A DNA stretch of 64,000 nt from Fulvivirga sp. M361 (GTDB lineage Bacteria > Bacteroidota > Bacteroidia > Cytophagales > Cyclobacteriaceae), in NCBI RefSeq assembly GCF_007097395.1, contig NZ_VKDC01000002.1, positions 216,813-280,812 of the forward strand, read 5' to 3'. The position numbers and the translations under genes are program-made. This document shows, one piece after another, positions 34,527 through 44,722 of this stretch. The notes under the pieces were generated by a model, which was given only the letters and a program-made list of their open reading frames with translations, was not told the DNA's origin and ran no database searches. The stretch's first letter is position 1, and every line of letters begins with the position of its first letter.

Positions 34527-35483
34527 ATGATCGTAGTAACAGGTGCTGTAGGTTTTATTGGCAGTCAATTAATCAAGAAACTAAACGATCAAAATTTCAA
34601 CTACATCGTCGCCGTTGATAATTTTGATAATCCTCTTAAGAATAAAAACCTTGAAGGATTAAACCTGCTCCATAAAATAGACCGGGACGGTTTCATGGAA
34701 TGGCTGGACAATAACTACGAAGAAGTTGAATTTATCTTTCATATAGGTGCCAAAACAGATACCAGCCTTTTTGATGTAGGCCTGCTCAACCGCATGAATA
34801 CAACGTACACAAAGCAGATCTGGAAAAGGTGTTGTAGCTATCAGATACCATTAGTATATGCCTCTTCTGCGGCAACGTACGGACTGGGAGAATATGGGTA
34901 TGACGACAATGAAGCCACTATTTCTCAACTGAAGCCATTGAACCCTTATGGTCAGTCAAAACAAGATTTTGATGTATGGGCATTGGAGCAGGAAGAAAAA
35001 CCATTTTACTGGGCCGGACTCAAATTTTTCAACGTTTACGGGCCTAATGAGTATCATAAAGGACGTATGGCATCAGTGATCTGGCATGCTTATAACCAGA
35101 TAAAAAATTCGGATGGCATGAAGCTGTTTCGTTCACACAATCCGGAATATAAAGACGGTGAACAAATGCGGGACTTTGTATATGTGAAAGATGTGGTAAA
35201 CGTATGTTACTGGTTGATGCATCACAGAAAAAACTCCGGCATCTACAATTTAGGAAGTGGAAAGGCCCGGACTTTCTTGGACCTTACCCGGGCAGTATTC
35301 AAAGCCATGGATAAGAAGGAAAACATCTCATTTATAGATACACCGGAAGATATCCGTGATAAGTACCAATATTTTACCGAGGCTAACATGGATAAGTTAC
35401 GGTCAGTGGGATACACTGATAAGTTTTATTCTTTGGAAGATGGAGTGGAGGAATATGTAACAGACCACCTCATTAAATTTTAG
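34527..35483 (+). CDS. ADP-L-glycero-D-manno-heptose 6-epimerase-like protein
   Basis: 318 residues, extended short-chain dehydrogenase. The NAD(P) motif is GAVGFIGSQL (the first G-x-x-G carries Val where Thr/Gly is common), VAVDNFDNPLKNKNL follows, and the catalytic pair is in NPYGQSKQDFD (Tyr, Lys) with SSAATYG. This pattern is that of HldD/RfaD, which makes the heptose precursor of lipopolysaccharide core. Divergent from the PTPS-family gene. Confidence 0.9.
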   Translation: MIVVTGAVGFIGSQLIKKLNDQNFNYIVAVDNFDNPLKNKNLEGLNLLHKIDRDGFMEWLDNNYEEVEFIFHIGAKTDTSLFDVGLLNRMNTTYTKQIWKRCCSYQIPLVYASSAATYGLGEYGYDDNEATISQLKPLNPYGQSKQDFDVWALEQEEKPFYWAGLKFFNVYGPNEYHKGRMASVIWHAYNQIKNSDGMKLFRSHNPEYKDGEQMRDFVYVKDVVNVCYWLMHHRKNSGIYNLGSGKARTFLDLTRAVFKAMDKKENISFIDTPEDIRDKYQYFTEANMDKLRSVGYTDKFYSLEDGVEEYVTDHLIKF

Positions 35484-35666
35484 CAAGATGGAAACGGATT
35501 ATTAAGCTTTTTCTTTAAAAGGGATTAAAGAAGTCCTGTGGAAAATAAATACTATTTACCACATAATCAATACCGTAAAATACGTTAAAAAAAAGACTTA
35601 ATTTTCACGTTATTAATTACTTCAATTAACCTTCAGTAGTTAATTTTAGTAGCTTAACTGGATTTT

Positions 35667-38285
35667 GTGGTCAAACGTATTTCTTTAACCTTCTTCATTT
35701 TAATCTTATCTGTTCCATTCGTCTCATACGCTCAGAATGATGATGGCGTCAATTATGAGATTTTAAAAAAACATGTTCAAAGTAAATATTCCATAAAACT
35801 TCTGGCAGATAGCCTTACAGCAGAAAACATCAAGCTTCCTGATAAGGCACTTAGCTTCAGTGTAAATGAGTTGTTACATTCACTGCAGACAGATTTCAAG
35901 ATCGACTATTTTTTTTACAATTCATATGTGATAGTGTTAATGTCAAATGAGTCTGTAAAAGAAAAAGCAGCCTCAACCGATCGTAAGCCTGTCCAATACC
36001 GTTTTTCCGGTCAGTTAAAGGATGCAATAAAGGGAGATAAAATTAATGCAGGCACGATATTCATTGATCCGGCTAATGTAATCTTAAACACCAATTCTTC
36101 GGGATACTTTGAATGTCAGTTGGACGAGGGCATTTACAATATAAAAGTAATAGGCTTAGGCACCTACGAAAATAACTTTGAATTATCCTTATATGACGAT
36201 GTGAATCTGGAAATTGAGCTATTTGAAAAAACAGTTGAACTGGAAGAAGTTGTAATTACCAGTAAAAGCCCGGAAGTTAACCTGATTAGCCTGAGACCGG
36301 GATCTTTTGAATTTGATCTAAATACATTAAAGAGTATTCCAACTTTCCTAGGAGAATTAGATATCTCCAGGGCCGTCATCACTCTTCCCGGAGTAAGTAC
36401 AGTTGGCGAAGGGGCATCTGGTTTTAATGTGCGCGGAGGGTCAATAGATCAAAATCTAATCCTTATGGATGGAGCTCCATTATATAACAGTTCACACTTA
36501 TTAGGTTTTTTCTCCATCTTCAACCCCGATCTCATTAAGGATTTTACGCTTTACAAAGGATTAATACCTGCTGATAAAGGGGGACGGATTTCATCGGTAT
36601 TAGAAGTAAACCAAAAAGTACCTAACAAAGAGAAGTTAGGCTTTAATGCAGGCATTGGCCCTGTTTCCAGTAGGGTTTTTCTAGACATGCCTATAAAAAA
36701 CAAAAAGGCCGGGTTGATACTGGCTGCCAGGGCAGCTTATCCCACTTATGTTTTATCATCATTTCCTGACGAAAGTAGTATTAAAAACAGTAGTGCGAAT
36801 TACTTTGACGCTAACCTGAAGTATGATCACGAGTTTAAAGATGGCTCGATCATCACACTCAACGGATACTATAGTTTTGACGAATTTAACATCACTCAGG
36901 ACACTCTTTTAAGTTACTCTAACCTATTAGGAAGTATTAGCTATGAGAAGCCTGTTAACGAGGACTTAAAACTTAATTTTATCACTTCTTACACAAAGTA
37001 TGATGCCGACATTGATGATGCAACATTCAATCAGGAATCTGAATTTTCCAATGGCATTGATCAAATAGCCTTTAAAGGCACCTTTAATTATTTGCTTAAC
37101 AAGCATAACTATAAAGCGGGTATTGAAATTAATCATTACAATTTCAGGACCGGAAAAATAGAACCTCGTAGTCAGAATTCTGAAACAATTTTTCAAGAAC
37201 TACCAGATCAAAAGGCAATAGACCTTTCCATTTTCATCAATGATGAATTTAATATATCAGAGCGCTTTGGAGTACAATTAGGCCTTAGATTGTCTTCCTT
37301 CTTTAACATTGGTGAGGATAAGTTTTATGAATTTGCCGCTAATGAAACGAGATCTCGTGAATCAATAACAGACAGTACGTTATTGCAAAGCGGGGAAGTA
37401 AAATTACTAAATACTAACCCTGAACCCCGACTGGCTATAAGTTATAGGCTCAACAGCAGTTCCTCTATTAAGGCATCTTATAGCAGAACAGCTCAATACA
37501 TACATTTAATGTCTAATACGGTAGCTTCCCTGCCTACCGATCTCTGGCGACCCTCTTCTCCTAACCTGGAATCTGGTGTGTCTGATCAAATCTCATTGGG
37601 ATATTTCAAAAACTCAAAATCCAATGACTATGAAACGTCTTTTGAAGCCTTTTACAAGGAAATAGAAAACACCGTTGATTTCAAAAATGGAGCACGTATT
37701 TTGCTAAATGAAGAACTCCCCTTTCAAACGTTACAGGGTGAAGCAACTGCTTATGGCCTTGAAGCACTCATCCGTAAAACCCGTGGAAAATTCACCGGAC
37801 GAATCGGTTATACATGGTCCAGGGCCCGATCACGATTTAGGAGCAACGTAGCCGATGATCAATTGAATAACGGAGAACGCCTTCCTGCTAATTTTGACAA
37901 GCCGCACAATCTCAATATTGTAGGTAATTGGAAATTAGGAAGGTTATGGCGTTTCTCAACCTCTTTTACTTACAGTTCAGGAAGGCCTGTCACACTGCCT
38001 CAGAGTACATTAATAGTAAATGGGGTCAGGGTGTTTTCCGATATATCAAGAAATAATTTCAGGGTACCTGATTTTCATCGGCTTGATATGTCCATCACAT
38101 TAGAAGGATCACATAAGAAAAATAGAAGATTTGATACCAGCTGGACATTTTCTGTCTACAATTTGTATGGAAGGAAAAATGTTTTTTCCGTTTTTGTAGA
38201 CAATAACGATGGACAAGCTAAACAACTTTCAGTTTTAGGCGCTCCTTTTCCTTCCCTTACATTTAACTTAACCCTCAATAAATGA
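35667..38285 (+). CDS. TonB-dependent receptor with STN and carboxypeptidase-like N-terminal domains
   Basis: 872 residues with a GTG start. Signal peptide (1-22), a secretin/TonB N-terminal (STN)-like domain (about 30-95), a carboxypeptidase-regulatory-like sandwich (about 110-195), the plug (GFNVRGGSIDQNLILMDGAPLY, with the pattern of a TonB receptor plug) and a 22-strand-type barrel ending PSLTFNLTLNK. The STN domain in this position is typical for receptors that pass a signal to an inner-membrane anti-sigma factor, but none is encoded nearby. It opens a three-gene operon with a DUF4249 lipoprotein and an MG2/plug protein. Confidence 0.92.
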   Translation: MVKRISLTFFILILSVPFVSYAQNDDGVNYEILKKHVQSKYSIKLLADSLTAENIKLPDKALSFSVNELLHSLQTDFKIDYFFYNSYVIVLMSNESVKEKAASTDRKPVQYRFSGQLKDAIKGDKINAGTIFIDPANVILNTNSSGYFECQLDEGIYNIKVIGLGTYENNFELSLYDDVNLEIELFEKTVELEEVVITSKSPEVNLISLRPGSFEFDLNTLKSIPTFLGELDISRAVITLPGVSTVGEGASGFNVRGGSIDQNLILMDGAPLYNSSHLLGFFSIFNPDLIKDFTLYKGLIPADKGGRISSVLEVNQKVPNKEKLGFNAGIGPVSSRVFLDMPIKNKKAGLILAARAAYPTYVLSSFPDESSIKNSSANYFDANLKYDHEFKDGSIITLNGYYSFDEFNITQDTLLSYSNLLGSISYEKPVNEDLKLNFITSYTKYDADIDDATFNQESEFSNGIDQIAFKGTFNYLLNKHNYKAGIEINHYNFRTGKIEPRSQNSETIFQELPDQKAIDLSIFINDEFNISERFGVQLGLRLSSFFNIGEDKFYEFAANETRSRESITDSTLLQSGEVKLLNTNPEPRLAISYRLNSSSSIKASYSRTAQYIHLMSNTVASLPTDLWRPSSPNLESGVSDQISLGYFKNSKSNDYETSFEAFYKEIENTVDFKNGARILLNEELPFQTLQGEATAYGLEALIRKTRGKFTGRIGYTWSRARSRFRSNVADDQLNNGERLPANFDKPHNLNIVGNWKLGRLWRFSTSFTYSSGRPVTLPQSTLIVNGVRVFSDISRNNFRVPDFHRLDMSITLEGSHKKNRRFDTSWTFSVYNLYGRKNVFSVFVDNNDGQAKQLSVLGAPFPSLTFNLTLNK

Positions 38286-38286
38286 A

Positions 38287-39318
38287 ATGACATTCAGAAA
38301 GTTACTATTCATACTTTTACTACTTTCTTTTGGTTGTATTGATAATTTTCCAATTGAAGACAATGAAATAAAGCCTCAGCCTGTCATCGAAGGATTAATC
38401 ACCAATGAACCGGGAAGTAGCTTTGTAAGAGTCTCCACGACAGCTAGTCTTGGGAGTAATTCAACTAACAACTCCCTTAGCTCAGGAGCCGTCATTACCG
38501 TGACCGATAATAATGGCATAATCACACCATTTTGCGAAAAACAAGAGGGCGTTTACAAACCTGAACAAGAACTATTTGCCGGTACTGTTGGAATGGAATA
38601 TACTTTACGAATCGTTCTTGCTGATGACAGAATCTTTGAGTCTACTGCTGAAAAATTACAAAAACCTCTTATCGTAGATTCTGTACTAGTGGAATTTGAA
38701 CCCACACTTATCGAGGGGACTGAACAAGTGCAAGGGAACCATCGATTTTTCGCAACAGTTTCATCTGATCAACAAGATGAGCCATTTTTCTTTAGAACCA
38801 GCACCCTTGGCATAGCGCAAGTTGCCGGAGATATTCAGAACCCGCCTCCATTCCAATGTTTGACAGGAGAGTTTTGTGTTGAGTTTTGTTGGTCTTTCAG
38901 AAAACCAATCGATCAAAACATACGGATTGGGAGCAGTAGAAATACCGTTAACAACACTACCACGATCGAAGTAGGTAACCAAATTTATGATTTTAATAGC
39001 TTCTACTTTATGGAAGTTACTGTTTACTCACTGAATAAAGCCGGGTTCAACTTCTGGCAATCTCTTGTGGATCAACAAGGCATAAAAGGTAGTATTTTTG
39101 ACCCTCAGATTAGTGACCTGGCTGACTTAAATATAGTTGATTTAGAGACCAACATACCTGTAAAGGGCCACTTTAGCGCTTCCGGGGTTAGTAAAGGATC
39201 CATATTCTTCAATAGAGGTGTAAGCGCAGGGTTTAACACTGCTATACCAGAAGTTCAATTTACCTGTACAGAGGCCTGGCCTAACTCCACCCTGGAAATA
39301 CCACCACAATTTGAATAA
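38287..39318 (+). CDS. DUF4249 lipoprotein
   Basis: 343 residues; lipobox LLLSFGC at residue 17. The first 130 residues show the DUF4249 pattern (KPQPVIEGLITNEPGSSFVRVS, TVTDNNG, GMEYTLRIVLADDRIFES) of beta sandwiches. Such proteins are encoded with TonB receptors in Bacteroidota and are thought to be surface lipoproteins of the receptor complex, by analogy to SusD. The start is one base after the receptor stop; the stop shares a base with the next start. Confidence 0.87.
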   Translation: MTFRKLLFILLLLSFGCIDNFPIEDNEIKPQPVIEGLITNEPGSSFVRVSTTASLGSNSTNNSLSSGAVITVTDNNGIITPFCEKQEGVYKPEQELFAGTVGMEYTLRIVLADDRIFESTAEKLQKPLIVDSVLVEFEPTLIEGTEQVQGNHRFFATVSSDQQDEPFFFRTSTLGIAQVAGDIQNPPPFQCLTGEFCVEFCWSFRKPIDQNIRIGSSRNTVNNTTTIEVGNQIYDFNSFYFMEVTVYSLNKAGFNFWQSLVDQQGIKGSIFDPQISDLADLNIVDLETNIPVKGHFSASGVSKGSIFFNRGVSAGFNTAIPEVQFTCTEAWPNSTLEIPPQFE

Positions 39319-41003
39319 TGAGCATAAAACTTTACGATACTGTAATAAAGGGTTTTTTAATCTCTGCAATAGTTTTGATCAATGCTACTCACTCACTTGC
39401 ATATGAACAATGCGCTTATATACATTTAGACAGGAATTATGCATTGTCAAATGAAACAATAAACGGCACACTATATACTAACGGGTGTCACTCATTAAAT
39501 TCGGTGATTGTTCTGGGCATTTATAAAACAGATGGTACAGCTTTGACTGAGGTTATGCTCAAGACTAAACAGCATCTAACACCTTTCACATTACGAATAC
39601 CTAAAAATTCAGATGAAAATGTCTACAAAATAATAGCATATACTCACAAAGGCAACAGGCTCATCGGTGCCATGGACTTACCCGTTTTTTCAAGTGAAAT
39701 TGATCTGATCCATAAGGACAGTTTACTTGAAATAGCTGTTGAATCACCGTTCAGCAAAAGAATATCTGGAAATTTAAGTTTGACTTTATCAGAAGAACAA
39801 GTATCATCTGAGCGCATGGTAAGCCTTAAATTAAAATGTACAAATCCTGGAATCGATAAACTTGATCTATCCATCGGATTAAAGGACCAGGCTCAGTGTA
39901 TTGAGGATCTTAATTTCAATGGCTCCTACACCCATTATAATAGCAGTTATTCAAAACCCTACCCTATTTCAGAAAAGGAGAGCGCTGATAAATCTTCTGC
40001 CAATACGTTTAAAATTGAAGGACATGTAAAAAGTAGAAATCAAACAACCTGTAGTTATTGCGATGTGATCCTTACCGTTCCTGAAATATCCTCGGGTATA
40101 TTTTATTCTAAAACCGATATCAATGGAAAATTCACGTTAAGCGGTCTAAACTTCGAAGGTGTACACAAGGGCTATTTTACATATCACTCACAAATGAGTG
40201 ATACAATGCAATACCAATTGGTATTAGACATAGGAAACCTACCTTTTCCCGTGCCTAAAGTTGAATTAAAACTACAGGAAATAAAAGACCAGTTTTCATC
40301 CTCCATTCAAAGAAGAAGGCTCGCAACACATTTTCGTAGTAAGAATGCTATACCAGATGAACATAAATCACTTACAACGGTGAAGAGGGCCCACGAAAAA
40401 AATAAGCTATATGGTCAATTCGACAAAGAACTTTTTTTTGATGATTACATACTTCAAGATAACATGATAGATGTCATTGATAAGTTAATTCCAAAGGTGA
40501 GCATTACAAAATCAGGCCAACTGCAAATGTTCTCCATTGAACTTAAAAAGAATTTTGAAGGGGTTCCTTTGATACTGTTGGATGGCATCCCCGTTCATAC
40601 GAGTTCAGTGCTGGCGTTAAACCCAAAATCATTGTATAAAGTAGAGATACTTAATAAGGTAAGAACACTTGCCAATATCGGCAATGCCGCACGATATGGG
40701 GTACTATCCTTCTTTACTAAAAGTGGCGTAGACGAAAGTTCTCTCGGAAATATTAAGAAAGTCTATTTAAATGGGTTTTCTTCGAAATGGCTGCCTGATA
40801 ATACAAATGATCAAATCAGTTTTCTACAACCTGTTATCTATTGGAACCCACATGTCAGTACTGGTTGGGAAAAGACTGAACTTACACTCAATATTAAGAT
40901 ACCTGACTATTATTTTCAGCCGATAATGTCTATCCGTGGATATGATAATAAAGGCAACTTTGTTTTTCATGAAGAGCAGATCGCACTTCCTCAACAACAA
41001 TAA
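39318..41003 (+). CDS. MG2-like / TonB-plug-like exported protein
   Basis: 561 residues with a signal sequence (about 1-29). The mature N-terminus (CAYIHLDRNYALSNETINGT) resembles the 'lhtDk.yYvaGE' opening of macroglobulin MG2 domains. A central carboxypeptidase-regulatory-like segment (about 235-310) is followed by a TonB plug-like end (VPLILLDGIPVHTSSVLAL, RYGVLSFFTKSG) with no barrel after it. Two extra cysteines (CSYC) in the middle are notable. It is the third gene of the receptor/DUF4249 operon. Function unknown; the domain calls are by eye. Confidence 0.72.
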   Translation: MSIKLYDTVIKGFLISAIVLINATHSLAYEQCAYIHLDRNYALSNETINGTLYTNGCHSLNSVIVLGIYKTDGTALTEVMLKTKQHLTPFTLRIPKNSDENVYKIIAYTHKGNRLIGAMDLPVFSSEIDLIHKDSLLEIAVESPFSKRISGNLSLTLSEEQVSSERMVSLKLKCTNPGIDKLDLSIGLKDQAQCIEDLNFNGSYTHYNSSYSKPYPISEKESADKSSANTFKIEGHVKSRNQTTCSYCDVILTVPEISSGIFYSKTDINGKFTLSGLNFEGVHKGYFTYHSQMSDTMQYQLVLDIGNLPFPVPKVELKLQEIKDQFSSSIQRRRLATHFRSKNAIPDEHKSLTTVKRAHEKNKLYGQFDKELFFDDYILQDNMIDVIDKLIPKVSITKSGQLQMFSIELKKNFEGVPLILLDGIPVHTSSVLALNPKSLYKVEILNKVRTLANIGNAARYGVLSFFTKSGVDESSLGNIKKVYLNGFSSKWLPDNTNDQISFLQPVIYWNPHVSTGWEKTELTLNIKIPDYYFQPIMSIRGYDNKGNFVFHEEQIALPQQQ

Positions 41004-41026
41004 AGTACATTTATACAAATACCGGC

Positions 41027-41734
41027 CTAATGGGTAATATTGATCAACCAATCACCAGATTCGAAAATTTCCAATCTTAATATCACGGGTACTGTAAAAT
41101 TATTGCTTTGTCCTGATGACACGGTGTACCTGATAGTAATAATAAATGGGAATTCTATTGCATTAATCTCTACAAAAGACCGGCTATTGGTGAAGGTAGA
41201 CTTTGCAATTTGCCCGTTATTTCGTTCTTCAACACTTATATCTGCAATAGATCTGTTTTTCAAGTCATTGAGTCGTATGGTTATCAGTTCAGAATTATTA
41301 TCAGATCGTGATATCTTCAACTTAGCCTGGCCAAGATTATCTTCTTGCAAAATCTTATACCCCTTCAAATCGGCTTCTTCTATTCCCAGATATCTATAAT
41401 TCATTAGATCACCTTTCCAATACCCCTCCTTTACAAGGCTATCCGATTGAAATACCTGTCCAAAACCATATATTCTCCCCTCCTTAAACTGACCTTTAAA
41501 AACACGGTCATCCTCAAGATATTGTATTACTCCTTTGCCTTGAGGGTACCCCTTTTTAAAATTTCCTTCATAAGTGACCTTGTCACCTTTTACCTTACCC
41601 TGACCATGCGCTAAACCCTTTTTACAATTTCCTGAGTATTCCCCTTGTAATTCTGGCATTTGCACTTTACAATCCTGGGCAGACAGCGCTGCCACCAGCA
41701 TTGATAACATTACGGTTATTAAAGATCTCAACAT
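41027..41734 (-). CDS. Exported MORN-repeat protein with a C-terminal beta domain
   Basis: 235 residues: signal peptide (1-19), about four eukaryote-type MORN repeats (LQGEYSGNCKKGLAHGQGKV, VTYEGNFKKGYPQGKGVI, RVFKGQFKEGRIYGFGQV), then about 110 residues rich in beta strands with no recognised family. It is convergent with the MG2/plug gene. MORN repeats often act as membrane or protein contact modules. Function unknown. Confidence 0.8.
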   Translation of the reverse strand: MLRSLITVMLSMLVAALSAQDCKVQMPELQGEYSGNCKKGLAHGQGKVKGDKVTYEGNFKKGYPQGKGVIQYLEDDRVFKGQFKEGRIYGFGQVFQSDSLVKEGYWKGDLMNYRYLGIEEADLKGYKILQEDNLGQAKLKISRSDNNSELITIRLNDLKNRSIADISVEERNNGQIAKSTFTNSRSFVEINAIEFPFIITIRYTVSSGQSNNFTVPVILRLEIFESGDWLINITH

Positions 41735-41880
41735 GAGGTTAATGAGTTATCCTATTTCAAAAATTTAATATACAAAGCAGGGTTATCACAATTACAATGA
41801 GAATTGACACTTGGAAAAAGGATTCCGCTATACCCAAACCCTTTTCATTTAGCCATAGCAAGGTTTTAGCTTATAAAGAA

Positions 41881-41916
41881 AAAAACCCGGCACAAAGTAA
41901 TATGCCAGGTTTTTTA
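41881..41916 (-). terminator. Rho-independent terminator of the SusC-SusD-lipoprotein operon
   Basis: On the reverse strand AAAAAACCTGGCA and TGCCGGGTTTTTT pair with one mismatch around a 10-base loop and end in a T-run. It lies 20 bases behind the Calx-beta-like lipoprotein stop. Confidence 0.8.
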
Positions 41917-41936
41917 AACTGCTACCTGAAATTATA

Positions 41937-43187
41937 TCAGTTATTGACTTTGATGTATGTTTTTTGTCCCGCTTCTACTTTGACTTCACCATCGCCGGTA
42001 TTTAACGATGTATGATCCAAAGCAATTTCAAGCGTAACATCATTCACATTTTCGAATGCATCCGCCAACACCTGAACGGCTATTTCCGCCACGGTTTGCC
42101 CCGGATTAAATACAAGTGTACCACCAGACAAATCGGTATAATCATCTCCTTCAACACCGTTAGTAGGGTTAATATCATAATCTATTTCAACCATCTCAGT
42201 AGAAACATTATCCAAATTGACTCTGAAAATCTTTACTCCCGCATCTGAAATGGCACCGAGTTGCAAAGTATCACTTTCGGTCCCCGACAATTTCATTGTC
42301 TTAATATCATCTGTCTGAAAATATACAAGACTATCCATCCCACTTTTAGTGAGACTTAAAGAGCCTCCTATTGTAGCATTAGATATGAACACACCTAAAG
42401 AGTCTGTACCAGCCTTAACCATCAGATCGTCCCTGTTGATGATTTTGAAAGTCGTATCTGTTCTTCCCGCCGAAATTACCATTGTAGTATTGAAGTCCTC
42501 AAATACAAAATCAGTCGTCTCAACTAAATTCCCAAATGTACCCAGGGTTAAGGTAACATCTTCTGAAGTAGCGTAGTTTAATGAAAGGCTTACAGTCGTA
42601 GAATCTTTAGAATTTTCCATGCTTGACACATTCCCAGGCGATAAGCTTACCTCCAAAGGATTATCAACGATATTCACGGTTTTAGTGATCAGCTCTCCAT
42701 CATTATCTCCTACTCCAAGCGCCTGTCCTCCTCTGGTAACACTATTTATTGTGAATATCAAATTTTGATCAGTATCCGTAGTAGCATTATTAGCCACGGC
42801 AATCTCTAATTCCAAATCGATAGATGGAAGGGTATCATTATTGTTGATAACCACAGATATAGTATTACCGGAAATAGTGATATCATTAAAAGTGAATCCT
42901 TCAACAACTGACTTGTTAGTAATGGTAATACCATTACCAACATCTCCGGCAGCCGTACCACTAATACCTATTTCAACCTGAACATCCTCAGTAGATAACG
43001 TCCAGATATTTTCAAGTGTGATAGTGGTGGATCCACCTTCCGTAACCTCAGCGGCGTCAGCCTCTTCCCATGCATAATACTGGTCAATTCTGTTGGCGGA
43101 ATCATCCAGAAAATCAAGTCGCTCATCTTCTTCATCACAAGAGGTAGCAATAAGAGCAACTATTAAAACTAAATATAAATATTTCAT
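41937..43187 (-). CDS. Calx-beta-like surface lipoprotein
   Basis: 416 residues from the ATG at 43187, which opens a lipoprotein signal (MKYLYLVLIVALIATSC); the frame is open upstream but only through a TTG. After an acidic linker the protein has three to four repeats of about 100 residues with the Calx-beta pattern (VTEGGSTTITL, TEDVQVEIGISGTA ... and TSEDVTLTLGTF ... STEMVEIDYDINPTNGVEGDDYTDLSGGTL). It is very acidic and Thr/Ser-rich, as expected for a calcium-binding or glycan-contacting surface protein. It starts 13 bases after the SusD stop and is the last gene of that operon. Confidence 0.8.
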   Translation of the reverse strand: MKYLYLVLIVALIATSCDEEDERLDFLDDSANRIDQYYAWEEADAAEVTEGGSTTITLENIWTLSTEDVQVEIGISGTAAGDVGNGITITNKSVVEGFTFNDITISGNTISVVINNNDTLPSIDLELEIAVANNATTDTDQNLIFTINSVTRGGQALGVGDNDGELITKTVNIVDNPLEVSLSPGNVSSMENSKDSTTVSLSLNYATSEDVTLTLGTFGNLVETTDFVFEDFNTTMVISAGRTDTTFKIINRDDLMVKAGTDSLGVFISNATIGGSLSLTKSGMDSLVYFQTDDIKTMKLSGTESDTLQLGAISDAGVKIFRVNLDNVSTEMVEIDYDINPTNGVEGDDYTDLSGGTLVFNPGQTVAEIAVQVLADAFENVNDVTLEIALDHTSLNTGDGEVKVEAGQKTYIKVNN

Positions 43188-43200
43188 AATTTCTTTGATC

Positions 43201-44712
43201 TTAGTTTTCAAACCACATAGCTTCTCCTAATCCCGGAACACTTGGTGGGAAATTCACGTTAATTGCAGGTTCATCCGTATCGTAAGGCCATCTTTTTATG
43301 ATTCCTCCTACTGAGCCCTCCTCGTGGGCCTCCAAAACAGGATAATCGGTACGTCTCCAGTTCGTCCACGCATGTAACCCACGCAAATAACTATCTGCAT
43401 ATTGCTGTAAATAAATATGTTCCAGCGCTGTTGTTGCATTCGTCGTAGTCGTTGGGGCAGACAGCATAGGCAGAGCAGCCATATAAGCATCTATGGCAGC
43501 TTGATCAGCGTTACGAATTCTACCTAGAGCATTGTATCGCTCAATACTGGCCTTAGCACCATTTTCGTAAGCTGTTTGAGCTTCTTCTGGTGTTCCCGGT
43601 ATGTAATTTTTAATAATAGCCTCCGCTTTTAGAAGCTGCACATCACTATAGGTCATGAAATAATCCGGATAGATCTCCTGGTAAATGTTCTCATCAATAT
43701 AGGCTACATCATCATCAGAATTTTCATTCAAGTCAATTGTGAGGTATTCCAGTGTATCTCGTTGTTGCCTGAACAATAAGTTCAATCTAGGATCTATAGA
43801 TGTATAGTTTTCAAAGATACTTTTAGAAATAGGGCTTAAATACATCGCAAAACCCTTACCATCTTTCTCTGTCTCATCGCCGGTTTCATCCTGGAAATTC
43901 CAGGCGCCAAAGGCGTCAAAAAGTCTCCATCCCGGATTTTGGTTACCTACTTCTCTCAGAAAATCAACCTTGGCATCATCCCCATTATTCTCGAACATCC
44001 TGGGGTCGGTGGCCATGAAACTTGCTATTTCAGCTGCTGCTCCCGGATCAGCATTAGCCTTCAACATCAGAACCTTGAATTTAAGAGAATTAGCAAACTT
44101 TAGCCATGCTGTCATATTGCCTGAATACAACAAGTCACCTCCCTGCACCTGTCCTCCGGTAGTAACATCTATGATGCTTGCCGCCGAGTCCAGTATGTCA
44201 ATAACACCATTGAATACATCCTCCTGATCATCAAAATTAGGATTGTTTATACCAATCGTATTGGATTCAGTAAATGGAATCCTCTCATGCAATAAACTTA
44301 ATTCTAAGTAAATCTCTGCCTGAAGAATTTTAGCCTGAGCTGCAGTATTTAAAAAGCCTGTCGCCAAAGCTTCGTCTTCAGCTAATTTAAGTGAGGTAAT
44401 ATTGGTATAACTATTCCAAAAGTTACCAGACCAAATGCTCAGAAGCACTCCGCCCTGTCGATATCTCTCCCAGTCAGTAAGGAAACCACTATCATTACCA
44501 CTGTAGTAATGTTGGGTATAATAGTTACCATATTGCTGTAAGTATTGCGTTCTGTTATTTATCTGTTCAACAATAGCTCCTGTAAACAGAACGTTGGCAT
44601 CAGCCACTACCCCTGCATTAGGGCTATCATTAACATCAAGAAAATTGTCCTCGCAAGCGGAAAAAACAATCGTGCTTGTCAAGGCTATAAAATAATAATA
44701 TATGTTTTTCAT
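43201..44712 (-). CDS. SusD/RagB-like nutrient-binding lipoprotein
   Basis: 503 residues from the ATG at 44712. The lipobox is TIVFSAC (Cys about 19), followed by EDNFLDVNDSPN, the SusD-like_2 opening. Alpha-helical TPR-type core segments (AQAKILQAEIYLELS, QLLKAEAIIKNY) support it. SusD-type proteins cap the SusC barrel at the cell surface and catch the substrate. It is encoded ten bases behind SusC. No glycosidase is next to it, so the substrate need not be a glycan; peptides or other oligomers are possible. Confidence 0.93.
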   Translation of the reverse strand: MKNIYYYFIALTSTIVFSACEDNFLDVNDSPNAGVVADANVLFTGAIVEQINNRTQYLQQYGNYYTQHYYSGNDSGFLTDWERYRQGGVLLSIWSGNFWNSYTNITSLKLAEDEALATGFLNTAAQAKILQAEIYLELSLLHERIPFTESNTIGINNPNFDDQEDVFNGVIDILDSAASIIDVTTGGQVQGGDLLYSGNMTAWLKFANSLKFKVLMLKANADPGAAAEIASFMATDPRMFENNGDDAKVDFLREVGNQNPGWRLFDAFGAWNFQDETGDETEKDGKGFAMYLSPISKSIFENYTSIDPRLNLLFRQQRDTLEYLTIDLNENSDDDVAYIDENIYQEIYPDYFMTYSDVQLLKAEAIIKNYIPGTPEEAQTAYENGAKASIERYNALGRIRNADQAAIDAYMAALPMLSAPTTTTNATTALEHIYLQQYADSYLRGLHAWTNWRRTDYPVLEAHEEGSVGGIIKRWPYDTDEPAINVNFPPSVPGLGEAMWFEN

Positions 44713-44722
44713 CACTATGTAT

